Part shown: piece by piece, positions 16,261 through 25,753 of the stretch
Numbering within the stretch: position 1 is the stretch's first letter
How the letters are laid out: each line of letters starts with the position of its first letter
NCBI GenBank assembly: GCA_963791615.1
Contig: CAWBTE010000006.1
Coordinates: 806,001-870,000 of the forward strand
Length of the DNA stretch: 64,000 bases
From: CAILZL01 sp963791615
Lineage (GTDB): Bacteria; Pseudomonadota; Gammaproteobacteria; Steroidobacterales; Steroidobacteraceae
Direction: 5' to 3'
The notes under the pieces: generated by a model
What the model was told of the DNA's origin: nothing
What the model saw: the letters and a program-made list of their open reading frames with translations, nothing else
Database searches by the model: none
Made by a program: the position numbers and the translations under genes

Positions 16261-17766
16261 TCAAGCTTTCTGCTCGGCTGATTCAAACCAGTGCTTGCGC
16301 GCCGCCATGATCAGTTCACCGGCACGCTTTTCATCCATGCCTTCGATATCCATCAATTCGTCAATCGCCTGCTCGGCCAGATCATCACGTGTGTTGATGC
16401 CACGCTTGCCCAGCACTTCGGCCAGTTCCTGCGTCATGCCTTCCACCAGGAACAGGTCATCCGGCGTTTCGGCGACTTCTTCCGTGGCAATGGCCTGCGT
16501 CAGCAACACGTCACGGGCGCGATTACGCAGTTCCTTGATGATGTCTTCATCAAAGTCTTCGATGCCGGCCAGCTCGGAAGCGGGCACATAGGCCACTTCT
16601 TCCACCGTGGAAAAGCCTTCCTGCACCAGGATGGCCGCCACTTCTTCATCCACATCCAGCTGCTTCATGAACATCTCGACCAGCGCACGCGCTTCCGACT
16701 CGCTCTTCTTCTCGGCGGCTTCGGTGGTCATGATGTTGAGATTCCAGCCGGTCAGCTCACTGGCCAGACGGATGTTCTGACCACCGCGACCGATGGCCTG
16801 CGACAGCTTCTCTTCGGTGACCGCCACATCCATGGAGTGCGAGTCTTCGTCCACCACGATGGAAACCACTTCCGCCGGCTGCATGGCGTTGATGACAAAC
16901 TGCGCGGAGTTGTCGTCGAAGGGAATGATGTCGACGCGTTCACCGCCAATCTCGTTCGACACCGCCTGCACGCGCGCGCCACGCATGCCGACGCAGGCGC
17001 CCACCGGATCAATACGCTGATCCTTGCTGCGCACCGCAATCTTGGCGCGTACACCCGGATCGCGCGCAGCGCCGATGATTTCGATCAGGCTCTGGCCGAC
17101 TTCCGGCACTTCCAGCTTGAACAATTCAATCAGGAACTCGGGCGCAGTGCGGGTCAGCATCAACTGCGGCCCACGTTGTTCGTTACGCACTTCTTTCAGG
17201 TACGCCTTGATGCGATCCTGGGCGCGCACCGGCTCGCGCGGGATCATGTGTTCGCGCGGAATGAAGCCTTCGGCAGTGCCACCGAGGTCAACCGTAATAC
17301 CGCTGCGATCCACGCGCTTGACCAGTCCCGACACCATGGTGCCCATGCGGTCAGCGAATTGCTCGATCACATGCGCACGTTCGGCTTCACGCACCTTCTG
17401 CACGATGACCTGCTTGGCGGTCTGCGCAGCAATGCGGCCGAACGCCACGGATTCCAGCGGTTCTTCCACATAGCCACCGGGCATTGCGCTCTTGTCGATG
17501 TCAATGGCGTCGTCCATGCGCAGCTCGCAATCCGGAAATTCCAGTTCGTTGGAATCATCCGCAAATACCTTCCAGCGCCGGAAGGTGTCGTACTCACCGG
17601 TCTTGCGATTGATGGCGATACGCACTTCGAAGCCTTCGCCATAACGCTTGCGCGTGGCGGAGGCCAGCGCCGCTTCCAGCGCTTCGAAAATGATTTCCTT
17701 GTCGACGCCCTTCTCGTTGGAGACCGCGTCCACCACCATCAGAATTTCTTTGTTCATCGACATCAT
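16261..17766 (-). CDS. nusA: Transcription termination/antitermination factor NusA
   Basis: About 500 residues. The N-terminal RNAP-binding domain (KEILMVVDAVSNEKG) is followed by S1 (MVSGLVKRVDRSGITVDLGG), KH1 and KH2 (CVGMRGARVQAVSNEIGGER, then IGRGGQNIRLASELTGW), and two acidic C-terminal helix-hairpin-helix repeats (LVQEGFSTVEEVAYVP; LGKRGINTRDDLAEQ). NusA modulates pausing, termination and rRNA antitermination. Start codons at 17766, 17763 and 17757 are all possible; GGGAG upstream favours 17766 or 17763. It lies between rimP and infB as usual. Confidence 0.96.
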   Translation of the reverse strand: MMSMNKEILMVVDAVSNEKGVDKEIIFEALEAALASATRKRYGEGFEVRIAINRKTGEYDTFRRWKVFADDSNELEFPDCELRMDDAIDIDKSAMPGGYVEEPLESVAFGRIAAQTAKQVIVQKVREAERAHVIEQFADRMGTMVSGLVKRVDRSGITVDLGGTAEGFIPREHMIPREPVRAQDRIKAYLKEVRNEQRGPQLMLTRTAPEFLIELFKLEVPEVGQSLIEIIGAARDPGVRAKIAVRSKDQRIDPVGACVGMRGARVQAVSNEIGGERVDIIPFDDNSAQFVINAMQPAEVVSIVVDEDSHSMDVAVTEEKLSQAIGRGGQNIRLASELTGWNLNIMTTEAAEKKSESEARALVEMFMKQLDVDEEVAAILVQEGFSTVEEVAYVPASELAGIEDFDEDIIKELRNRARDVLLTQAIATEEVAETPDDLFLVEGMTQELAEVLGKRGINTRDDLAEQAIDELMDIEGMDEKRAGELIMAARKHWFESAEQKA

Positions 17767-17854
17767 TGCTCTCCCGCTCGAGAGTTAAATTTCCAGACAC
17801 TCATGATTCAATTCATCATCAACCAGTCAGCAGCGCCTTGCTGACAGCACTGGC

Positions 17855-18334
17855 TCAGTCAAACTCGGGCGACAGACGCGCCTTGCTGATGCCATCCAGC
17901 GGCAACTGCACCGGCTGTCCGTCCTGCTCCAGGGTCAGCTCGCGATCAGTCACCGCCAGCAACCTGCCGAGAAACTTGCGTCGCCCGTTGACGGGCAACA
18001 CCATTTCAACCTGCGCACGCTCGCCGACATATCGACCAAAATGCGCCACGGTCCGCAGCACCCGATCCATGCCCGGCGAGGACACTTCCAGGGTGTATTC
18101 CACCGGAATCGGGTCGGCCTCGTCCAGCAACGCACTCACTGCCCGGCTGACCTTTTCGCAGGCCTCCAGATCAATGCCCTGCCCGGTCTCGTCGTTCCCA
18201 ACGTCGCTCGGTGCGACGTCAATAAACAGCCGCAGCGAGCCATTGCCGCGGCGCGCATGGTATTCCAGCTCCCAAAGCTCGAAACCCAGACCACGCACGA
18301 CAGGTTCCAGCAGCTCGATCAATTTCTCGCGCAC
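17855..18334 (-). CDS. rimP: Ribosome maturation factor RimP
   Basis: 159 residues starting with GTG at 18334 (REKLIELLEPVVRGLGFELW). RimP has an N-terminal alpha/beta domain ending in YTLEVSSPGMDRVLR (the conserved VSSPGxxRPL signature) and a C-terminal SH3-like beta barrel. It promotes 30S assembly. First protein gene of the rimP-nusA-infB operon, downstream of the initiator tRNA gene on the same strand. Confidence 0.95.
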   Translation of the reverse strand: MREKLIELLEPVVRGLGFELWELEYHARRGNGSLRLFIDVAPSDVGNDETGQGIDLEACEKVSRAVSALLDEADPIPVEYTLEVSSPGMDRVLRTVAHFGRYVGERAQVEMVLPVNGRRKFLGRLLAVTDRELTLEQDGQPVQLPLDGISKARLSPEFD

Positions 18335-18380
18335 ACCGCCTCCCGCACGTCAAAACCCCACAAACCAGCACCAGGGCCAC

Positions 18381-18406
18381 AAACAAAAAATGGGCCGATG
18401 GCCCAT
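18381..18406 (-). terminator. Terminator or attenuator ahead of rimP
   Basis: Stem ATGGGCC-GAT-GGCCCAT (18390-18406) followed on the minus strand by TTTTTTGTTT. It is 47 nt upstream of the rimP GTG, between the tRNA gene and the operon, so it could attenuate transcription into rimP-nusA-infB or be the final stop for tRNA transcripts. Confidence 0.7.
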
Positions 18407-18511
18407 TCATGATGCTCAATCCCTGCCTGCCACCAAGCTAGTCAGTGGCGTCCGTTGTGGGCCTGCATGGCAGGTTCAGTACTCCGTCTCACGACAAACC
18501 ACTGAACCAGA

Positions 18512-18536
18512 AATCAAAAAGCCCCTTCGAAGGGGC
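18512..18536 (-). terminator. Terminator of the initiator tRNA gene
   Basis: Perfect palindrome GCCCCTTCGAAGGGGC (18521-18536) followed on the minus strand by TTTTTGATTT. It begins 39 bp after the tRNA 3' end. Confidence 0.8.
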
Positions 18537-18575
18537 CCAAAACCTGACTAGTCAGGACCTGACCGCAGTCAGGAA

Positions 18576-18652
<77 letters not shown>

Positions 18653-18724
18653 ACAGAGGCCGCGCATTCTAATGACGGCCTGTGGCGTTTACAAGACAAA
18701 TTCCAGCCGCAAGATCAACTATTT

Positions 18725-18802
18725 TCAGGGCAGTACGCGCAGGCACAGATCCAGCAGCACCCCCGGCAACACTCCCAGCGCCAACACGACGAGGCCGTTG
18801 AC
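18725..18802 (-). pseudogene. Remnant of a second nuoN 3' end
   Basis: 26 codons in a minus-strand frame read NGLVVLALGVLPGVLLDLC then LRVLP and stop. They match the C terminus of the nuoN frame at 19705 (NGLAVLALGVLPGALLEIC...) at 17 of 25 residues, with many silent differences, so this is a diverged copy rather than a fresh duplication. It lies 73 bp from the tRNA gene and 980 bp downstream of the current nuoN stop. Upstream of codon 1 the homology ends abruptly. Confidence 0.75.
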
Positions 18803-19125
18803 CATCCTGATCGTACTCTCAGACCGTCAAGGTGTTGTTGCCCCAGGTCCAGCCTCGGGTCGGGCCGAAGGGGAGTGATTGAAAATAGCCACCGAGGTGC
18901 ATTTGTTTTCAAAATACATACGGATCGACGCACCCGGTGCTGTTCCCCGCGTGTTCCCCTATATGGAACCCGATGCGCAGATATCATCATGGCCAGAGTC
19001 AGTATGACTCACCCAACAGGCCGCATAGATACGTGCAACTTACCTCCGCTCAAGCGTCTTGTAGGCGTTGCAAACCGGGAGGAGTCCATAGATACCGCGC
19101 TGAAACCACAGATATCCGGGCTTCC
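18803..19125. other. 323-bp stretch without recognisable gene
   Basis: Between the nuoN remnant and the DUF2299-like gene. No frame has coding character or family resemblance. A GC-rich string around 18939-18967 resembles half of a type I-E CRISPR repeat but occurs once. The composition is more AT-rich than the flanks, in keeping with inserted DNA. Confidence 0.4.
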
Positions 19126-19593
19126 TTACAGGAAGCGTCGCACGCAGTTAATGGCGACGATTTCGGTCTTGTAGACTGAAAACATGCTGCGTGCGAAGGC
19201 ATCGAGCGACAGGCCATCCCAGTAACGCGTCGCCATGATTTCGAAACCCTGTGGACGACCATCAGATGTTTCCTTGAGATTGAACTCCGTATCACCATTG
19301 CCAAGTGTTTTTACCAGTTCCCAGCGAAATTCCTTTTGAGCTGCGCTGCTCAATTTGCCATAGGCATCGGTGAACTCCTGAGCCAGTGCAATACCCGTGA
19401 CAATCCCGATGGCCAGGGGCTGCTGCTTGGTGTTGATGACGTTGATGCGGTGCGTGGAGTTTATTGGATACTCAATTTCCAGTATCCAATTGGTTTCCGG
19501 AGTGGTGGTCCGCGAGGATTTGCATCCCATTGACCGCACCCAGCTCTCCACATTGTCGATGCTGATGCGATCTGTTCCGGTTGCCTCTGCCAT
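19126..19593 (-). CDS. DUF2299-like protein of unknown function
   Basis: 155 residues, soluble, with no signal peptide. The layout resembles the DUF2299 family: an N-terminal region about a degenerate ligand fold (VESWVRSMGCKSSRTTTPET), a central stretch that reads out values for comparison (GIVTGIALAQEFTDAYGKLS), and a C-terminal block YWDGLSLDAFARSMFSVYKT that matches the family's final helix (YYDGLTxDxF...). The assignment is from remembered family shape only. It stands alone, inserted between nuoN and its displaced 3' end, and no integrase or partner gene is adjacent. Function unknown. Confidence 0.6.
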   Translation of the reverse strand: MAEATGTDRISIDNVESWVRSMGCKSSRTTTPETNWILEIEYPINSTHRINVINTKQQPLAIGIVTGIALAQEFTDAYGKLSSAAQKEFRWELVKTLGNGDTEFNLKETSDGRPQGFEIMATRYWDGLSLDAFARSMFSVYKTEIVAINCVRRFL

Positions 19594-19704
19594 AACGCCC
19601 CTGCAAATTAAATCTTTTGATGATGTGGAGAAAGTCGAACCGGCAAGTACCGCTGAGGTTCTGCCAGCGCAGTTCGACGCTTGAAGATACCCGGCCGAAT
19701 ACTG

Positions 19705-21139
19705 TCAGCCAATCACTCGGGCACAGATTTCCAGCAATGCACCGGGCAACACCCCCAGCGCCAGCACGGCCAGACCATTGGCACTGAGCACGGTTCGTAA
19801 TGCGCCACTGGCTTGTATCGGGCCGTTGTCCAGCGGCGCATCGAAGTACATCAGTTTGACGACGCGGATGTAGTAGTAAGCACCGATCACCGAGAAAAAT
19901 ACCGCGACGCCCGCCAGCCAGGTATAGCCAATGCCGACGATGGCCTGAATCACAGCCAGCTTGGCGGTGAAGCCCACAAACGGCGGCACACCGGCGGTGC
20001 TGAAAATCAGCATGGCCATGACGGCGGCAAACCACGGACTCTTTTTGGCCAGGCCCTTGAAGTCATCCAGCTGATCGGACTCATAACCTTGCACGCGACA
20101 GCAGCAGGATCACGCCGAACGAGCCGATGGCCGTCAGCACATAGGTAATGGTGTAGAACATCGCCGACTGATAACCCTGCGCCGTGCCGGCCAGCACGCC
20201 GAGCAGGATGAAGCCCACATGCGAAATGGTGGAATACGCCAGCATGCGTTTGAGATTGGTTTGCGCAATCGCAACAATGTTGCCGATGGCCATGGACAGT
20301 ATGGCTAGCACTACCAGCATGGGTCGCCACTGCTCCACCATGCCACCCAGACCGTCCACCAGCAGGCGCATGGCCAGTGCAAACGAAGCGATCTTCGGCG
20401 CAGAGCCGACGAACAAGGTTACTGCCGTGGGCGCACCGTGATACACATCGGGCACCCACATGTGAAACGGCACCGCGCCAAACTTGAAGGCCACACCCAC
20501 CACCAGGAATGCCAGACCAAACGCCAGACCAATATTGGTGACGCCAATTTCAGGAATGCGATTGGCAATCTGCGCCAGCTCCAGGGTACCGGTGACGCCG
20601 TAAATCATCGACATGCCGTACAGCAACATGCCGGAGGCAATCGCGCCCAGCACGAAGTACTTCATGGCGGACTCAGCCGCCACACCATTGTCACGATCAA
20701 ACGCCACCAGCGCGTACAGCGATAGAGAGAGCAGCTCCACGCCCAGATAAACCGTCAGCAGGCTGGCCGCCGAAATCATCACCATCACACCCAGCATGGC
20801 GAACAGCGCCAATACAAAGTATTCGCCCTTGAACAGGCCGCGACGTTGCAGGTATTCGCGTGAATACAGGAAGCTGAGTGCGGTCGCGCCAAACGTGCAT
20901 AGCTTGAGCACATTACCCATCGGGTCGGCGACAAAACTGCCATTGAACGTCACCACCCGTTCGGTGACGCCATAACGCACCGTCACCCAGGCAGCGATGA
21001 CCAGCGTCAGCATGGACAGCAGGAAAGTCACCATGCGTTGTTCGTCGCTGAGGAACAGATCCACCAACAGGATCACGCAGGCCGCCGTCAGCACGAAGAT
21101 TTCCGGATACGCGGCGACGAAATTGAGGTTCGCTGACAT
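19705..21139 (-). CDS. nuoN: NADH-quinone oxidoreductase subunit N (frameshifted near 20092)
   Basis: Antiporter-like membrane subunit of complex I. Residues 1-350 (MSANLNFVAAYPEIF...) run in one frame to a stop at 20081; the remainder (GYESDQLDDFKGLAKKSPWF...) is in the next frame from about 20090 to 19705. Deleting one base near 20092 gives SRQGYESDQLDDF, the expected join, and a full-length protein of about 477 residues. TM segments and the conserved Lys region (HMWVPDVYHGAPT) are intact. It is last of the nuo operon. The 3' end may have been replaced; see the remnant at 18725. Confidence 0.9.
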
Positions 21140-21155
21140 GAGCAGTTCGTCCGTC

Positions 21156-22676
21156 CTACAATTTTGAAGTCATGATGTGCTGTACCAGATTCTCAACGCT
21201 GGGTTTCATCACTTCCAGCAACGGCGCAGGCCACAGGCCCAGCGCCAGTACGGCAATGGCCAGCACGGCCATCATGATGAACTCGCGGCCATTCACGTCA
21301 TCAACATGTGCCACATGATCATTGGTGACCGTGCCGAAGATCACGCGCTTCACCAGCCACAGCGTATACGCAGCGCCAAGAATCAAGGTCAGGGCTGCCA
21401 GGAAGGCGTACCAGAAATCAGCGCGGAACGCCGCCAGAATCACCAGGAATTCACCGACGAAACCCGAAGTGGCGGGCAGACCGGCATTGGCCATGGAGAA
21501 CAATACAAAGAACGAGGCAAAGATCGGCATCTTGTTGACCACACCACCATAGGCGCTGATTTCGCGACTGTGCACGCGGTCGTACATGACGCCCACGCTG
21601 AGGAACATCGCGCCGGAAATCAGGCCATGCGAAATCATCTGCACCATGGCGCCATCCAGCCCCATGGCCGCGCCCTGAGTACTGCCGGTGGCGCGATAGA
21701 TATCCCACACCAGGAACGAACCCAGCGTGACAAAGCCCATGTGTGCAATGGAGGAATACGCAATCAGCTTCTTCATGTCCTGCTGTACCAGCGCCACAAA
21801 ACCGATGTAAACCACCGCAATCAGCGACAGCGAAATCATCAGCCAGTCCAGTTCACGACTGGCGTCGGGCGCAATCGGCAACGAGAAACGCAGGAAACCA
21901 TAGCCACCCATCTTCAACATGATGGCGGCCAGGATGACTGAACCACCGGTGGGAGCTTCCACGTGCGCATCCGGCAACCAGGTATGCACCGGCCACATCG
22001 GCACCTTGACGGCAAACGCCAGCAGGAAGGCAACAAAGATGAGTATTTGCTCATTGAGAGTGAGCGGCATCATCTGGAAGTCGGCAATCTCAAAACTGCC
22101 GGACTGCGCGCGCATGTAGATCAGCGCCACCAGCATGAACACCGAACCGAGGAAGGTGTACAGGAAGAACTTGATGGTGGCGTACACACGCCGCGGACCA
22201 CCCCAGACACCGATGATGATGAACATCGGAATCAGCATGGCTTCCCAGAACACGTAGAACAGCAAGGCATCCAGCGCGGCAAACACCCCCACCATCAGGC
22301 CTTCCAGAATCAGGAAGGCGGCGAAGTATTGATTGGGCTTGTTGTCGATCACGGTCCAGCCCGCCGCCACCACAAAAGGGGTAACGAAAGTCGTCAACAC
22401 GATCAGCGGCATGGCGAAACCATCCACGCCCAGGTGGTAGGTGGCATTCAGCGCATTAATCCACTCACGATGCTCAAGGAACTGCATCGCAGCGGTCGCG
22501 GAATCAAAGTTGATCCACAGCGGCAGCGACAACACAAAGGCAGCCAGTGAGCCCAGCAAAGCCAGCCAGCGCCCAACAACCGCGCGTTCACCCACTTGAT
22601 CACCCAGGGCCAGCAACGCCACGCCAACGGCAATGGGCAGCCAGATGAGTACGCTTAAGATGGGCCAATCAGTCAT
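21156..22676 (-). CDS. nuoM: NADH-quinone oxidoreductase subunit M
   Basis: 506-residue, 14-helix antiporter-like subunit of complex I that carries protons across the inner membrane. Conserved segments: LGVDGFAMPLIVLTTF near residue 80, FYVFWEAMLIPMFIIIG with the essential Glu of TM5, VPMWPVHTWLPDAHVEAPT in the TM7 loop and LKKLIAYSSIAHMGF-like sequence (KKLIAYSSIAHMGF). It sits 16 bp upstream of nuoN in the operon. Confidence 0.97.
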   Translation of the reverse strand: MTDWPILSVLIWLPIAVGVALLALGDQVGERAVVGRWLALLGSLAAFVLSLPLWINFDSATAAMQFLEHREWINALNATYHLGVDGFAMPLIVLTTFVTPFVVAAGWTVIDNKPNQYFAAFLILEGLMVGVFAALDALLFYVFWEAMLIPMFIIIGVWGGPRRVYATIKFFLYTFLGSVFMLVALIYMRAQSGSFEIADFQMMPLTLNEQILIFVAFLLAFAVKVPMWPVHTWLPDAHVEAPTGGSVILAAIMLKMGGYGFLRFSLPIAPDASRELDWLMISLSLIAVVYIGFVALVQQDMKKLIAYSSIAHMGFVTLGSFLVWDIYRATGSTQGAAMGLDGAMVQMISHGLISGAMFLSVGVMYDRVHSREISAYGGVVNKMPIFASFFVLFSMANAGLPATSGFVGEFLVILAAFRADFWYAFLAALTLILGAAYTLWLVKRVIFGTVTNDHVAHVDDVNGREFIMMAVLAIAVLALGLWPAPLLEVMKPSVENLVQHIMTSKL

Positions 22677-22712
22677 GCGAGATGCTCTTTATAAATTCTT
22701 GTTTCGTGCCGC

Positions 22713-24783
22713 TTACTGCCTGAGCACGAAGAAATACAACATGGCAGCCAGGCCAATCAGCATGGCAAAGGCATAGCTGTACAGTCGACCGGTCTGAATG
22801 CCGCGCAGGATGCCGGAGAACCAGCCCACCGCACGCGCCGAACCATTCACCAGCAAGCCATCAATGAACTTGGTATCACCTACCGTCCAGAGAGCCTGAC
22901 CGAGATTGCGGCTGCCCTTGGCAAACACCGCAAAGTAAATCTCGTCGAAATAGAACTTGTTGGAAAACAGCTTGTAGAGGGGAGCGAAGGTGGTAGCAAC
23001 CTTGGCAGGCAGCTCAGGCTTCTTGATATAGAACAGCCAGGCAAGGAACACGCCGAACAACGCCAGCCAGACCGGGGCAGCCTGCACACCATGCAGTACG
23101 AATTGTGCAGGGCCATGAAACTCGTGCGCCAGTTCACCCAGCACGTCATGCGCTTCCTTCACCACAATGGAACTACCGAAGTAATCGCCGAACAGCATCG
23201 GCCCAATGGTGAACCAGCCGATGAACAGCGACGGAATCGCCAGCAATACCAGTGGCAGGGTCACTACCCACGGGCTTTCGTGTGGCACGCCGCCATGATG
23301 ATCATGGAGCTGTCATGTGAGTCGTGTCCCTTTGCATCGTGACCATGTGAGTCATGGCCGTGCGAATCATGCTTGGCTGCCGCATGGCTGTCATGTACAT
23401 CCTGTCCGCTGGTATCAAAGCGTTCCTTGCCGTGAAAAGTCATAAACACCAGACGAAAGCTGTAGAAGGCCGTAATGAACACGCCGGCAAATACGCAGAA
23501 GTAGGCATAACCCGCTGCGGGCAGATGCGACTCATGCACCGCTTCGATCAGCGCATCCTTGGAGAAAGAAACCCGCCGTACCCGGGAAGCCAATCAAGCG
23601 CCAGCGAGCCAATCAGCGATGTCCAGTAAGTAATGGGCATGTACTTCTTCAGGCCACCCATCTTGCGCATGTCCTGCTCGTGATGCATACCGATGATCAC
23701 TGAACCCGCAGCGAGGAACAGCAGCGCCTTGAAGAAGGCGTGCGTCATCAGGTGGAACACCGCACCGGCATAGGCCGATACACCCAGCGCCACGGTCATG
23801 TAGCCCAGCTGTGACAACGTGGAATACGCCACCACGCGTTTGATGTCGTTATTCACCAAGCCCAGCAAGCCCATGAAGAAGGCCGTGGTTGCGCCGATGA
23901 TCAACACGGTATTCAGCGCCGTCTCGGACATTTCAAACAGCGGCGACATACGCGCCACCATGAAAATACCGGCCGTCACCATGGTTGCCGCATGGATCAG
24001 CGCCGAGATCGGCGTCGGGCCTTCCATCGAATCCGGCAACCACACATGCAGCGGCATCTGCGCCGACTTGCCCATGGCGCCGATGAACAGGCACAGGCAG
24101 GTGACCGTAATGGCCTCCCATGCGTAGCCGGGAATAATTTCAATGGTCTTGCCAACGAATGATTGTTCAGCCGTCGCAAATACTTCGCGATAATCCAGCG
24201 AACCGGTGTAGTACAGCACCGCCGCAATACCCAGCACGAAACCAAAGTCACCCACACGGTTGACGATGAAGGCCTTCATGTTGGCGAAAATCGCCGTCGG
24301 GCGCTGGTACCAGAAACCGATCAGCAGGTACGACACCACGCCTACCGCTTCCCAGCCGAAGAACAGCTGCATGAAGTTGTTCGCCATCACCAGCATCAGC
24401 ATGGAGAAGGTGAACAGCGAGATGTACGAGAAGAAACGCTGATAGCCCGGATCATCGGCCATATAGCCGATGGTGTAGACATGAACGCACAGCGATACGA
24501 AAGTCACCACCACCATCATCATGGCAGTGAGGCGATCCACCATGAAACCGACATTCATCTGCACGCCGTCACTGACCAGCCAGGTGTAGACATTGCCATA
24601 GTAGTTTTCGGCTGCGCCGCTGAGCAGTTGCGTGAGCACCAGGATGGACAGCCCGCAGGCAATCGCCACACCGAGAATGGTGACGGTATGCGCGCCGACA
24701 CGACCGATGAAGCGGCCAAACACGCCCGCGAGAATGGCCGCGATCAGTGGCGCAAGCACGATTGTTAAGAGAGTATTCTCCAC
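22713..24783 (-). CDS. nuoL: NADH-quinone oxidoreductase subunit L (frame interrupted at three points)
   Basis: Largest antiporter-like subunit of complex I, with the lateral helix. Three open segments make it up: 24783 to about 23597 (MENTLLTIVLAP...), about 23590 to 23300, and about 23307 to 22713 (PHESPWVVTLPL...). Small indels near 23595, 23567 and 23307 restore LIGFPGTAGFFSKDALIEA and HDHHGGVPHESPW. The central segment encodes a His/Asp-rich loop with repeated HDSHGHD units. Conserved elements such as MGKSAQMPLHVWLPDSMEGP are intact, so loss of function is unlikely to be real. Confidence 0.9.
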
Positions 24784-24786
24784 GTC

Positions 24787-25092
24787 TTAACCCTTCATCG
24801 TATCGAGCTGTTCAACGTCGATGCTCTTGCGTTGACGGAACAGCACCACCAGGATCGCCAGACCGATCGCCGACTCGGCGGCCGCCACGGTCAGGATGAA
24901 AAACACGAAGATCTGCCCATGCAGATCGCCCAGCTGGCGCGAGAACGCCACGAAGTTGAAATTCACGGCGAGCAGCATCAGCTCGATGCACATGAGCAGC
25001 AGGATCACGTTCTTGCGGTTCAGGAAAATTCCGGCCACCGACAGACTGAACAACACGCCGGAGAGCAGTAACACATTCTGCAAACTGATCAT
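24787..25092 (-). CDS. nuoK: NADH-quinone oxidoreductase subunit K
   Basis: 101 residues, three transmembrane helices. GIFLNRKNVILLLMCIELML contains the conserved Glu of TM2 and AAESAIGLAILVVLFR the Glu of TM3; both belong to the central charged axis of the complex I membrane arm. It overlaps nuoJ by 4 bp (ATGA) and ends 3 bp before nuoL. Confidence 0.97.
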   Translation of the reverse strand: MISLQNVLLLSGVLFSLSVAGIFLNRKNVILLLMCIELMLLAVNFNFVAFSRQLGDLHGQIFVFFILTVAAAESAIGLAILVVLFRQRKSIDVEQLDTMKG

Positions 25093-25739
25093 GGCTGGCC
25101 CTCCACGTCGTTAATGCCTGAATCGGGTTTGACAGCAGCCACTTTGACGATACGCACGCGATCTTTCGCATTCACCGCCACCTGCGCGCCGATGTCCTGC
25201 AACTTCTGTCCGGTGCGTTTGCGCATGGTGAGGACGATAGCGGCAACAATGGCGATCAGCAGAATGGCCGCTGCCAGCTGCAACGGATACAGATACTCGG
25301 TGTACAGCAACTGGCCCAGCGCCCTGGTGTTGCTGTAGTCAATCGCATAGGAGGGCGGCGCGGACACGCTACTGAAACCCAGTGGCGCGCTATCCAGCGA
25401 CTTCACCCACACCACGCTGCCGATTTCAGCAATCACGAGCAGCGCAACAGGCAGGCCCAGCCAGGCGTATTTGGTGAAACCGGCACGCATTTCTTCAACC
25501 TTGATGTCCAGCATCATCACCACGAACAGGAACAGCACCATCACTGCGCCGACATACACCAGAATCAAAATGATCGCGAGGAACTCGGCTTCCAGCAGCA
25601 TCCAGATAATGGCGCTGTTGAAGAAGGCAAACACCAGCCACAACGCCGAGTACACCGGATTGCGCGCAGTGATCACGCCAAGGGCGGCGACCACCAGCAC
25701 GGCAGAGAACACATAGAACAGGATTTCAGTGAAACTCAT
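25089..25739 (-). CDS. nuoJ: NADH-quinone oxidoreductase subunit J
   Basis: 216 residues with five transmembrane helices. VYVGAVMVLFLFVVMMLDI is the TM3 segment with the pi-bulge typical of NuoJ. The C-terminal 40 residues are a soluble tail (KVAAVKPDSGINDVEGQP) longer than in Escherichia coli. Its 3' end overlaps the nuoK start. Confidence 0.96.
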   Translation of the reverse strand: MSFTEILFYVFSAVLVVAALGVITARNPVYSALWLVFAFFNSAIIWMLLEAEFLAIILILVYVGAVMVLFLFVVMMLDIKVEEMRAGFTKYAWLGLPVALLVIAEIGSVVWVKSLDSAPLGFSSVSAPPSYAIDYSNTRALGQLLYTEYLYPLQLAAAILLIAIVAAIVLTMRKRTGQKLQDIGAQVAVNAKDRVRIVKVAAVKPDSGINDVEGQP

Positions 25740-25753
25740 TTAATTAAGCCTGT

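Noticed and set aside
16291..17844. 517-codon plus-strand frame opposite nusA (similarly 9667-10890 opposite pnp, 15114-16310 opposite infB)
   Set aside because: Antisense shadows of conserved genes; no family motif, no ribosome binding site.
18939..18967. Half-match to a type I-E CRISPR repeat (ACACGCGGGGAACAG on the minus strand)
   Set aside because: Occurs once, lacks the other palindrome arm, no spacer array and no cas genes.
18715..18990. 91-codon minus-strand frame over the nuoN remnant
   Set aside because: It is in a different frame from the nuoN-like codons and has no coding character.
19634..19678. GTCGAAC...GTTCGAC hairpin between the DUF2299-like gene and nuoN, considered as an integron attC site
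   Set aside because: The core does not fit RYYYAAC/GTTRRRY, and there is no integrase or second cassette.
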